Of a DNA stretch of 64,000 bases, positions 36,554-43,462 are shown in pieces. The position numbers were made by a program, and so were the translations under genes. Position 1 is the stretch's first letter, and each line of letters starts with the position of its first letter. The notes under the pieces were generated by a model. The model was not told the DNA's origin, searched no databases, and was given only the letters and a program-made list of their open reading frames with translations. This stretch comes from Bacteroidaceae bacterium (GTDB taxonomy: Bacteria > Bacteroidota > Bacteroidia > Bacteroidales > Bacteroidaceae): the NCBI GenBank assembly GCA_024401275.1, contig JAKSLJ010000016.1, positions 1 to 64,000 of the forward strand, in the 5' to 3' direction.

Positions 36554-38704
36554 ATGTTAAAAGATCAAACTTTTGAATATCGTTATTCCAAATATGACAA
36601 GCATAAGCCTGCATATTTTTGTGAAGTTGCTCTGTCTAATAGTTGCATGTTGCAATTAGGCATGGGGTATTTCAGCTCCGCTAGTTTCAATGTGCTCGCA
36701 AACGGATTAGCACGATTTATTTCTCAAGGTGGGAAAATGTGCCTTTATATTAACCAATATATTTCAAAAGAAGATTTCTATCTACTAAAGAATAATGACA
36801 CAACATTTGATGAGAAACTCATAGAATCATACCAATCATTGAAGAAAACATTCTCAGTTAGAGATCGCCATTTTTTCGAATGTGTTTCATATCTCATTCA
36901 AACAAATAGAATTGAGATTAAGATTATAGTGCTGGATAATGGCGCACTTCCCCATGAGAAGTATGGAATTTTCACTGATGCAAATGGGGATAAAGTGGAA
37001 TTTATCGGTTCTATGAATTTTACCGCTTCAGGATTGATTGAAAATGGCGAGACTTTTGATTGTATCTGTTCTTGGACAAATGACGAAAACCTCAATAGGG
37101 TTCTTTCTCTAGAAAAACAATTTAACGATGTTTGGACTGGAGCAAGAGATGGTGCAAAGGTTTATGAAGCAAGGAGATTCTGTACAGAAATAGTTCGTGA
37201 ATATCCAGATGCCGATCCTGAACGACTATTGGCAAAAGAAAGAAGTTTCATTGAAGAGAACATTCCTTCTGTCCATGAAGTTTCTCTTACAGAACCTCAT
37301 TTCCCAACAAAATTTAAGGATGGTCCTTTACCGTATCAAGAAGAAGCATATTCTGCTTGGTGTGAGCGTGGGAAAAAAGGTATTTTTGCAATGGCAACAG
37401 GAACTGGTAAAACTGTAACCTCATTAAATTGTGCTTTGCACGAATATGAGGAAGACAGGTTTTATCATTTGATTATATTGGCTCCGACTCGTGACCTTGT
37501 TGTACAATGGAAAGCTGAAATAGAAAGTTTCAATTTCAAAAAGATAATAATCGTTTCATCCTTAAACTCAAAATGGAGACAAGATGTTGCTTCCCTCGCA
37601 TATCGAGTTTCACGAAAGAATGACACAAACTTCGTGATAGTGTCAACATACAATTCTTTTACTGATAATGACTTTCAGTCAATGCTTCCTAAGTTATCAA
37701 ATAACACCATTTTGATAGCCGACGAAGCGCACAATATTGGAGGTAATCAGGTAAAGAATTGCTTTAGGCAACTCTCTATAGACAGAATGATTGCCCTTTC
37801 GGCAACTCCAAACAGAATATATGATGAGGAAGGCTCAAAGGAAATTGAAAGTTTCTTTAATGATACGATTCCTTATACTTATTCATTCCCTATGAGTAAG
37901 GCTATAAATGAAGGTCGGTTAACAGAATACTTTTATTATCCGAAGATTGCTTATCTGAACAACAATGAGATGGAAGAATATCAAGATCTTACATCTCAAC
38001 TTATGAGTTATATTGACCAAAAAACTAAAAAATATAAAGAATGTGATAGGGTTACGAGATTGTTGATGCAACGAAAGAATATTATTCATAAAGCAGAAGA
38101 TAAACTCAGAGTTTATAAAGAGATAATACAAGAAATCGGAGAAGATAAGTTGAAGTATGCATTTGTCTATTCACCTCGTGGAAGTTACGAAGGTGACGAA
38201 GAAGAAATTAGTTTCATTCAAAAATTGCTAGACGAAACAAAATCAATCTTTCCGAAGAAAAAATGTAATACATTCACGGGGAAAAATGACAAACAAACTA
38301 GAAGTGAATTGTTGAAATCCTTTGCCAATGGTGTAATAGACATTCTATTTGCCATGAAATGTTTGGACGAAGGTGTAGATGTTCCTCGTGCAGAAATAGG
38401 AATCTTTACATCAAGTACAGGTAATCCACGAGAATTTATTCAGAGGCGTGGAAGGCTTCTGCGTAAAAGTGATGATAAGAAATATGCATACATCTATGAC
38501 ATTATTGTCGCACCTTCTCCTTCAAGCTACGACAATAATAAAACCGAGCAGAATTTAATTAGAGCAGAATTAGAACGTGTTGCATATTTCGCAAATCTTG
38601 CAAAGAACAACCGATGCGCAGACGGAGCATTGGAGAAATTGTCTCCATTGGCTTTAAGATACGGTCTAAGTCTAACTCAAATACTTAACGAAATAAACCA
38701 ATAA
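36554..38704 (+). CDS. PLD-like nuclease fused to SF2 helicase, dnd-linked restriction candidate
   Basis: A 716-residue fusion. Residues 1-200 are a phospholipase-D-type nuclease with one HKD motif (HEKYGIF, then GSMNFTASG, about 133-160); PLD nucleases dimerise to form the active site. Residues about 255-700 are a DEAH-box SF2 helicase: MATGTGKT (motif I, about 278), LAPTRDLV, ADEAHN (about 388), ALSATP, and QRRGRLLR (motif VI). NCBI lists a helicase family as a phosphorothioation-linked restriction enzyme, and this protein may belong to it; I cannot verify that here. It is in the right place to cut or unwind invading DNA lacking, or carrying, phosphorothioates. Confidence 0.85.
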   Translation: MLKDQTFEYRYSKYDKHKPAYFCEVALSNSCMLQLGMGYFSSASFNVLANGLARFISQGGKMCLYINQYISKEDFYLLKNNDTTFDEKLIESYQSLKKTFSVRDRHFFECVSYLIQTNRIEIKIIVLDNGALPHEKYGIFTDANGDKVEFIGSMNFTASGLIENGETFDCICSWTNDENLNRVLSLEKQFNDVWTGARDGAKVYEARRFCTEIVREYPDADPERLLAKERSFIEENIPSVHEVSLTEPHFPTKFKDGPLPYQEEAYSAWCERGKKGIFAMATGTGKTVTSLNCALHEYEEDRFYHLIILAPTRDLVVQWKAEIESFNFKKIIIVSSLNSKWRQDVASLAYRVSRKNDTNFVIVSTYNSFTDNDFQSMLPKLSNNTILIADEAHNIGGNQVKNCFRQLSIDRMIALSATPNRIYDEEGSKEIESFFNDTIPYTYSFPMSKAINEGRLTEYFYYPKIAYLNNNEMEEYQDLTSQLMSYIDQKTKKYKECDRVTRLLMQRKNIIHKAEDKLRVYKEIIQEIGEDKLKYAFVYSPRGSYEGDEEEISFIQKLLDETKSIFPKKKCNTFTGKNDKQTRSELLKSFANGVIDILFAMKCLDEGVDVPRAEIGIFTSSTGNPREFIQRRGRLLRKSDDKKYAYIYDIIVAPSPSSYDNNKTEQNLIRAELERVAYFANLAKNNRCADGALEKLSPLALRYGLSLTQILNEINQ

Positions 38705-38713
38705 TATAGTAGT

Positions 38714-38926
38714 ATGGAAGCAAAAGAAATCTTTGAAGCAGTACTAAAATCACCTCGATTAAAAGAACTGCTAGGACTATCCCCTGACGAAGAACTGAAT
38801 GAGTCTTACGATAAGACTTCAAAGTTCAAGGAGATAGAAGCTATCAAGTTGATAATCCAAGGACAAATGAGACATCTTTCCTTTGGAGCAGTGTCACAAA
38901 ACTTATCAAGAATATTAGCAGAATAA
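38714..38926 (+). CDS. 70-residue hypothetical protein in the dnd operon
   Basis: A small helical, charged protein, 9 bp after the helicase gene and 1 bp before the Rad50-like ATPase gene. Recognisable only by its sequence MEAKEIFEAVLKSPRLKELL and the LIIQGQMRHLSFGAVSQNLS helix. It belongs to the operon by spacing and codon use. Perhaps a subunit of the following ATPase; function unknown. Confidence 0.75.
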   Translation: MEAKEIFEAVLKSPRLKELLGLSPDEELNESYDKTSKFKEIEAIKLIIQGQMRHLSFGAVSQNLSRILAE

Positions 38927-38927
38927 T

Positions 38928-41069
38928 ATGGCTACATTCATTAAATCCATTTCATTCCAAAATTTCTATAATTACTATGGAAATTTTGAGGATAACACAT
39001 ATTATTTCAGCAAAGGTATAAACATTATCAATGCTGATAATAATATGGGTAAATCCAAATTCTACAATGGCATTTTGTGGCTATTGGAGAACCAAGTTTA
39101 TGATTCAGACTCTAAGTGTATGGAACCAGCAGAGTCTTCTTTGTCAAAAATGGCTTCCGGAAAAGCTGTTAACGACAATGAAGATTTTGAAATGGGTGTT
39201 CAGATACAGTTTGAGGCTGATGATAAGTCGTATCTAGTCACAAAGCATGTAGCATTCAAGAAACGAGACAACGCCTTAATTAAAGGAGATTGTATTGTAG
39301 ATGTTATCAAAACAGAAAACAACAAGGATTACGAAGTCTTTGATGAAGATGAGAAACAGCAGATTGTGGCCAAGATTATACCACATTCACTCCGAAACTA
39401 TGCTCTGCTTCAAGGTGAGTCTATGGAGCGTCTAGTTGATTTGTCTTCAAGAGACGGATTATCTTCTACAATCGACACTTTAGCAGGAATCTCGATTTTG
39501 CGTGACATTTGTTATTCCGCAAAGAAACAAGCCTCCACTGCACGTTCACAATATCTGCAGAAGGATAAGGCTTATACCGACAACAATAAAGATGCTCAGT
39601 TGGCACGAGATAACTATGATCGTATGCTGACGCGAATAGAAAACTTACGAGAAAGTATTCTCTACGATTCGCAGGAGCTAGATAGAGCAAACAGCGAAAA
39701 AGACGAGTTAGAAGCTTATCTTGTAAGTGCAGCTAAAAGAGGTAATATTCGCAATGAATTGCGTTCAATAGAAAAAGAGATTTCTGATAAAAAAAACCTC
39801 AAAGATGCCACTGAGAAATCCATAACCAGTCTTATCTTCAATGATAGAGATCCATGGATTTTGATGGGACTTGAGGATGAAATCGCAAAGTATTCTGAGT
39901 TAAGGGATAAGCATATTGCCAATCTTGCAGTACAGAATAATGATAACACTCTTGTCATTATGCTACCTGAAGGTTCTCCTGATGTAGCATCATTAAACCG
40001 TATGCTAACTTCTGAGGTATGTGAAGTATGCGGTCAACCTGCTCATCGAGGTTCTGAGGCTTGGAAACACATTAAGATGATTTTGGATAGACCTAAAAAG
40101 AAGGTTACCACAAGAAACCATCTCTCATACTTGTGGGATATTCTTCAGAAAAATACGGCTGGATATTCTCAAACCATCCCGAATATTGAAGAACAAATCC
40201 AAGATAAGATTCAGCAGATTGAGGATTTAGAATCTGAATTGGAAGCACTTACTCAGAAAAGGGGTGATTTCTTTGTTCAGTTAAGTCAAGCTGGCGGTAA
40301 CTCTACTGCTTCTGAAAACGATGATGTTGACATAATGAGTCGATATAACTATGCCTCTAATATCATATCCGAATTGACAAAGAGAAAAGAAGATAATATT
40401 AGTGCACTGCGTAAAGCTGAAATCTTTGTGAAGACTTATGAGGATAAACGAGAACTTACTGGACAGAATGAGGAAGTAATAAAAGCAAAGAAATACAGTG
40501 AGACTCTAAAAGCAATTCAAGAAGTCTTTGATGAGACTAAAGATAGAATCTTTGATGACATTCTTGCGTCTCTTGAAGTAGAAGCCAATAGAAAGTATCA
40601 AGAACTTACAGAAGGTAACCAATCTTCTGGCGGTAGGCTTAGTTTCAAGAAACAACAAGATGGAACTGTTAGAGTTTCTATCCGCAACGTAAATGACGGA
40701 TTGGTAACTGGATTGGGAACTGGTTTCCAAAGAATGAAACAGTTGTCAATCGTAATGGCAATTATTTCTTCAAAGATTGGAGACAAGCAGTTTGATTACC
40801 CGTTCATCTCTGATGCTCCTTTCTCGGAGTTTGGAGAGAACTTTATTTCAAACTTTTTCGCCATTGCCCCTAATGTATTCTCTCAGTGCATAATAATGAT
40901 TAAGGAATTGTATGATCCAATCGATCCTCAATTGTTGAACACTTTTGGAAAGAGAATACTTAAGAAGATGAAAGAAGGCGAAATCTCTGGCACCTTCTAC
41001 GTAAACGTAATCAAAGACAAGGCTGATACTACTGGACTTGTCACATCACACAAATGTTATAAAAAGTAG
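38928..41069 (+). CDS. Rad50/SMC-like ATPase with central CxxC hook, in the dnd operon
   Basis: A 713-residue protein with terminal ATPase halves and a long coiled coil. Walker A is the variant ADNNMGKS (36-43; the usual first Gly is Ala). Coiled coils span about 200-290 and 410-540. Between them, C365 and C368 in CEVCGQ form a Rad50-type zinc-hook motif almost exactly at the midpoint. The C-terminal part has GTGFQRMKQLSIVMAI in place of a standard ABC signature and Walker B-like FDYPFISDAPFSEF (no catalytic Glu after the Asp). It is a second SMC-type ATPase in the operon, distinct from DndD, and may tether or translocate DNA for the effector set. Confidence 0.85.
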   Translation: MATFIKSISFQNFYNYYGNFEDNTYYFSKGINIINADNNMGKSKFYNGILWLLENQVYDSDSKCMEPAESSLSKMASGKAVNDNEDFEMGVQIQFEADDKSYLVTKHVAFKKRDNALIKGDCIVDVIKTENNKDYEVFDEDEKQQIVAKIIPHSLRNYALLQGESMERLVDLSSRDGLSSTIDTLAGISILRDICYSAKKQASTARSQYLQKDKAYTDNNKDAQLARDNYDRMLTRIENLRESILYDSQELDRANSEKDELEAYLVSAAKRGNIRNELRSIEKEISDKKNLKDATEKSITSLIFNDRDPWILMGLEDEIAKYSELRDKHIANLAVQNNDNTLVIMLPEGSPDVASLNRMLTSEVCEVCGQPAHRGSEAWKHIKMILDRPKKKVTTRNHLSYLWDILQKNTAGYSQTIPNIEEQIQDKIQQIEDLESELEALTQKRGDFFVQLSQAGGNSTASENDDVDIMSRYNYASNIISELTKRKEDNISALRKAEIFVKTYEDKRELTGQNEEVIKAKKYSETLKAIQEVFDETKDRIFDDILASLEVEANRKYQELTEGNQSSGGRLSFKKQQDGTVRVSIRNVNDGLVTGLGTGFQRMKQLSIVMAIISSKIGDKQFDYPFISDAPFSEFGENFISNFFAIAPNVFSQCIIMIKELYDPIDPQLLNTFGKRILKKMKEGEISGTFYVNVIKDKADTTGLVTSHKCYKK

Positions 41070-41071
41070 TT

Positions 41072-41569
41072 ATGGACGGCTCTCAATTAAAAAATATTAT
41101 AGAAAATAAGAAGCCTCATTACAGTGCAAAATATCGTGCCTTAATGGATGCTATTTCCGTTAAGGGAGATACATCTGGTGAGGGATGTGCTTCCACGTTT
41201 GGTGCTTACTATCAAACATATATGTATGCATTCATTATTGGTTTGAGATTGAATAAGAAGAAACCTCTTGAACCAAAAGAAGAAAAACTTGACTTTGCAC
41301 CAATATCCTCTTGGAAACCAGTTAATGTCAAGGACTTCATTCTTATGACAATGATGAATCGTGTAGAGGAATTTAGTACACCATGGAACTGGCTTGGACT
41401 AGAAGAGGATTCTGAAGAAAGTTTGCAACAATTTGCTGTAATCTTTATGCGTGAAATTGAAGCATACGCTAATGCTGGCTTTGAGTATCTGCAAGATAAA
41501 TGGGATAATCAAAGAACTATGTTTAGCCATCCTTTTGTTTTTGTCCAAATACTAGAAGAGCTTCAATAA
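41072..41569 (+). CDS. 165-residue dnd-linked protein, possible dnd_assoc_4-like
   Basis: Two bp after the Rad50-like gene. The protein has YMYAFIIGLRLNKKKPLEPK, ISSWKPVNVKDFILMTMM and FMREIEAYANAGFEYLQDKW. This order (an 'F/Y xx A/I xx G' growth-type helix, a short basic turn, and a final EAYANAGFEYL helix) reminds me of the small dnd system-associated protein 4 family, but I cannot confirm it. No catalytic motif. Its stop overlaps the next start (TAATG), so it is probably made in equal amounts with the 153-residue protein. Confidence 0.65.
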   Translation: MDGSQLKNIIENKKPHYSAKYRALMDAISVKGDTSGEGCASTFGAYYQTYMYAFIIGLRLNKKKPLEPKEEKLDFAPISSWKPVNVKDFILMTMMNRVEEFSTPWNWLGLEEDSEESLQQFAVIFMREIEAYANAGFEYLQDKWDNQRTMFSHPFVFVQILEELQ

Positions 41570-42030
41570 TGACTGTGATTGATTCTGATTTGCTTAACAA
41601 GTATGTGCAAGAGTTATCTTCACTTACATGCAAGAAAACAGCGGGTTTAATTGCCCCACATAAAGCTGTGCTTCTTGTGGCTATCATTGATTGCACTAAA
41701 CATAAATTGGTTTCGAATGGTTTGATTCCAATCAATGATACCTTGAGAGGTGCATTTGAGCATATATGGGGCAAATATATAAAGAAGGATAGTCCATTCA
41801 AACCAGCGTTTTCAACACCTTTCTTCCACATGCAAAAAGAGCATTTCTGGAAGTTGATGAAAACTGAAGACTATGTTGAGCGACAGGAATATAGCATAGG
41901 GCAATTAAAAACTTCTTTCTTTGGCGCAAAGATAGATGATGAGCTGTGGGATTTTTTCGAAAATGAAGAAACTCGCAATATACTAAGAGATGTTCTTGTG
42001 AAAAAATACCTACGCATTTATTCTTATTAG
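41569..42030 (+). CDS. 153-residue protein resembling a stand-alone sulfur-binding (SBD-like) domain
   Basis: The segment IAPHKAVLLVAIIDC (about 28-42), then LRGAFEHIWGKY and STPFFHMQKEHFWKLM (about 82-97), follows the pattern 'APHK-hydrophobic, ..F..W.., PF.+L..+.FW.L' found at the N terminus of HNH restriction enzymes of the ScoMcrA type and related Bacteroidetes HNH proteins. In ScoMcrA this region binds phosphorothioate DNA. Here it stands alone, with no HNH domain. Placed at the end of a dnd operon, a phosphorothioate-reading role is an attractive inference but unproven. A 12-bp inverted repeat covers its stop codon. Confidence 0.6.
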   Translation: MTVIDSDLLNKYVQELSSLTCKKTAGLIAPHKAVLLVAIIDCTKHKLVSNGLIPINDTLRGAFEHIWGKYIKKDSPFKPAFSTPFFHMQKEHFWKLMKTEDYVERQEYSIGQLKTSFFGAKIDDELWDFFENEETRNILRDVLVKKYLRIYSY

Positions 42031-42060
42031 ATAGATTCGGGGATTCTTGAATCTATCTAA
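42027..42060. promoter_or_regulatory. perfect 12-bp inverted repeat at the end of the dnd operon
   Basis: TTAGATAGATTC (42027-42038) and GAATCTATCTAA (42049-42060), loop of ten; it includes the TAG stop of the preceding gene. No T run follows, so it may be an RNA processing or stability hairpin rather than a full terminator. Confidence 0.6.
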
Positions 42061-42119
42061 TAACTCAATCCCCTTTCCCCACTATGTCAAACATTACAGA
42101 CAAAGATTGCTTTATATGA
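42057..42119 (+). repeat. leader copy: repeated start region with 11-residue peptide
   Basis: TAATAACTCAATCCCC, then ATG at 42084 opening MSNITDKDCFI and stopping at TGA 42117-42119, which overlaps the next ATG (42116). The same start region (ACTCAA...CCCC...ATGTCAAACATTACAGA) recurs at about 42480-42525 before the 57-residue gene. Confidence 0.6.
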
Positions 42120-42457
42120 AGACTATAGACGAAATTCTTGAATTAGTAATTCACAGCGGTTACGAATTTGCTAAAGATCGGTATGACGATTGGGAAGGCT
42201 TCGCTACAGAGTTCTTGGAAACAAATAAGGATGAACTCTGGGATGAAATGAAAAGGCCTGCTTTTGATCTATTGAGTGAAAGCCTGTACCATGAAGCCGG
42301 AATGGCTGCCATGAATTGGTATGCTGAAGATTACGGTTTGGCAGATGAAGATGATTTCAATACTTTTGAAATGGATGGAAATGATCCTGGGGCTTATGTG
42401 ATTGAAGGGGTAGATAGATTCCTTAAGGAACTTTATCCTGAGGAATTTCAAAATTGA
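42116..42457 (+). CDS. 113-residue acidic hypothetical protein
   Basis: Product starts MKTIDEILELVIHSGYEFAK and is rich in Asp and Glu (for example YGLADEDDFNTFEMDGNDPG). ATG at 42116 is chosen because it overlaps the stop of a short leader peptide in an ATGA arrangement; the frame is open further upstream but without a better start. No family recognised. Its small size, acidity and position next to a nuclease operon would fit an inhibitor or DNA mimic, as a guess only. Confidence 0.7.
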   Translation: MKTIDEILELVIHSGYEFAKDRYDDWEGFATEFLETNKDELWDEMKRPAFDLLSESLYHEAGMAAMNWYAEDYGLADEDDFNTFEMDGNDPGAYVIEGVDRFLKELYPEEFQN

Positions 42458-42505
42458 CCCTATTGACAGCTCCTTTTACTCAATAACTCAAAACCCCTAC
42501 CCACC

Positions 42506-42679
42506 ATGTCAAACATTACAGATGAAGAGTACTACATCACATTTGGTGAGCGGAGGCAGACGGAAGAAGAGTACATCACTTTTGGCAATGAGACTCCGGA
42601 GGATAGCTCATACGATCCTTCGTACGATTATGACAGCGATTCGGATTGTGATACTGGATACACAGATAAACCGTGGTGA
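42506..42679 (+). CDS. 57-residue very acidic hypothetical protein
   Basis: Begins MSNITDEEYYITFGERRQTE and repeats the unit EEYITFGNE, then a tail full of Asp, Ser and Tyr. About 17 of 57 residues are Asp or Glu. Its upstream region and first six codons duplicate those of the leader peptide at 42084, 420 bp earlier. No family recognised; it may be a real small protein of the island. Confidence 0.5.
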   Translation: MSNITDEEYYITFGERRQTEEEYITFGNETPEDSSYDPSYDYDSDSDCDTGYTDKPW

Positions 42680-42703
42680 TCAGCAGAACTTAGTTTTTTT
42701 CAA

Positions 42704-42869
42704 TTTTGCCTACACCCTACACCAAATCGCAGGGAAGCCCAGTGTTTATCGGGGGTCACGTTGGTGTAGGCACGATGAATAGCATACACCAACCTACACC
42801 TTGCCTACACCTTTGTAACCAGCTGAAAATCTGTTTATTGAACCACTTTGGTGTAGGGTGTAGGCAAAA
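42704..42869. repeat. 23-bp perfect inverted repeat with CCTACACC words
   Basis: Arms at 42704-42726 and 42847-42869; inside lie TTGGTGTAGGC (42761) and a tandem of ACACCAACCTACACC and GCCTACACC (42785-42811). Confidence 0.9.
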
Positions 42870-42893
42870 CTTCAATTCTGGTAGAAATAAAAA

Positions 42894-43092
42894 AACTCTT
42901 CACTCTTCATATTTGTCTGTATAGTATTGGAAATAAGCATTTTACAGCATGAAGAGTGCATGAAGAGTGTCTTCATATTCTGATTATTTTTGATGAGTCA
43001 TGAAGAGTTATGAAGAGTGGCCGACAACTCTTCATTATCCTAACTTTCTGAAAGACAATGAGTTAGGACAGAAATATGAAGAGTGAAGAGTT
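42894..43092. repeat. 21-bp perfect inverted repeat with ATGAAGAGT words
   Basis: Arms at 42894-42914 and 43072-43092 (AACTCTTCACTCTTCATATT plus T on the left). Between them ATGAAGAGT occurs about four more times in direct orientation and CAACTCTTCAT once inverted. Confidence 0.9.
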
Positions 43093-43179
43093 GTTGAGCA
43101 ATTTCTCGGTTCTGCGGATTGTTACAATCAAACTGATAAAGAATCTTTGACTCAATATTTTCTCAGGCAGTTTTGAGGC

Positions 43180-43223
43180 AAAAGACCGGCTGTTTTGGAG
43201 CAAAACTGCCGGTCTTTTCACTC
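43180..43223. terminator. terminator-like hairpin
   Basis: AAAGACCGGC...CAAAACTGCCGGTCTTTTC: GACCGGC pairs with GCCGGTC, extended by TTTTG/CAAAA pairing around a small loop, and has a short T run on the plus strand. Confidence 0.65.
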
Positions 43224-43373
43224 GTTTCCCTAAGGATTATGACTCATTTTCTTATAAGAAAAATATATATTTCTAGTAAGAACACACTTATATTCTAATA
43301 AGAAAACAGAGTGCTTCCCTTGGCGATACTATTTATAAGGCAAGGGATTATGATCCTTAATCCGAAGGAAGAG

Positions 43374-43414
43374 CAAAAAATAGCCCAAGGCAGAATAATA
43401 CCTTGGGCTATCTT
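43374..43414 (-). terminator. terminator of the thioredoxin-fold lipoprotein gene
   Basis: TAGCCCAAGG (43381-43390), ten-base loop, CCTTGGGCTA (43401-43410); on the minus strand followed by TTTTTTG, on the plus strand by TCTTTTA, so it may work both ways. Confidence 0.85.
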
Positions 43415-43462
43415 TTATTTGAGGGCGTAAGTAATATTAGAAATAATACTCATCCGATCCCT

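Larger units (their letters stand above)
42680..43378. other. repeat-rich 700-bp non-coding region at the right end of the island
   Basis: No gene. It contains a 23-bp perfect inverted repeat (42704-42726 with 42847-42869), built of CCTACACC words, a 21-bp perfect inverted repeat (42894-42914 with 43072-43092) built of ATGAAGAGT words, further single copies of both words, a hairpin TCCTAACT/AGTTAGGA (43038-43068) and a terminator-like stem at 43180. Beyond it is AT-rich spacer with TTCTTATAAGAA-like words. Confidence 0.75.

Noticed and set aside
28300-43450. The island as an integrase-borne element with attachment sites.
   Set aside because: No integrase, transposase or tRNA gene was found at either edge; only the duplicated terminator-promoter cassette and end repeats suggest mobility.
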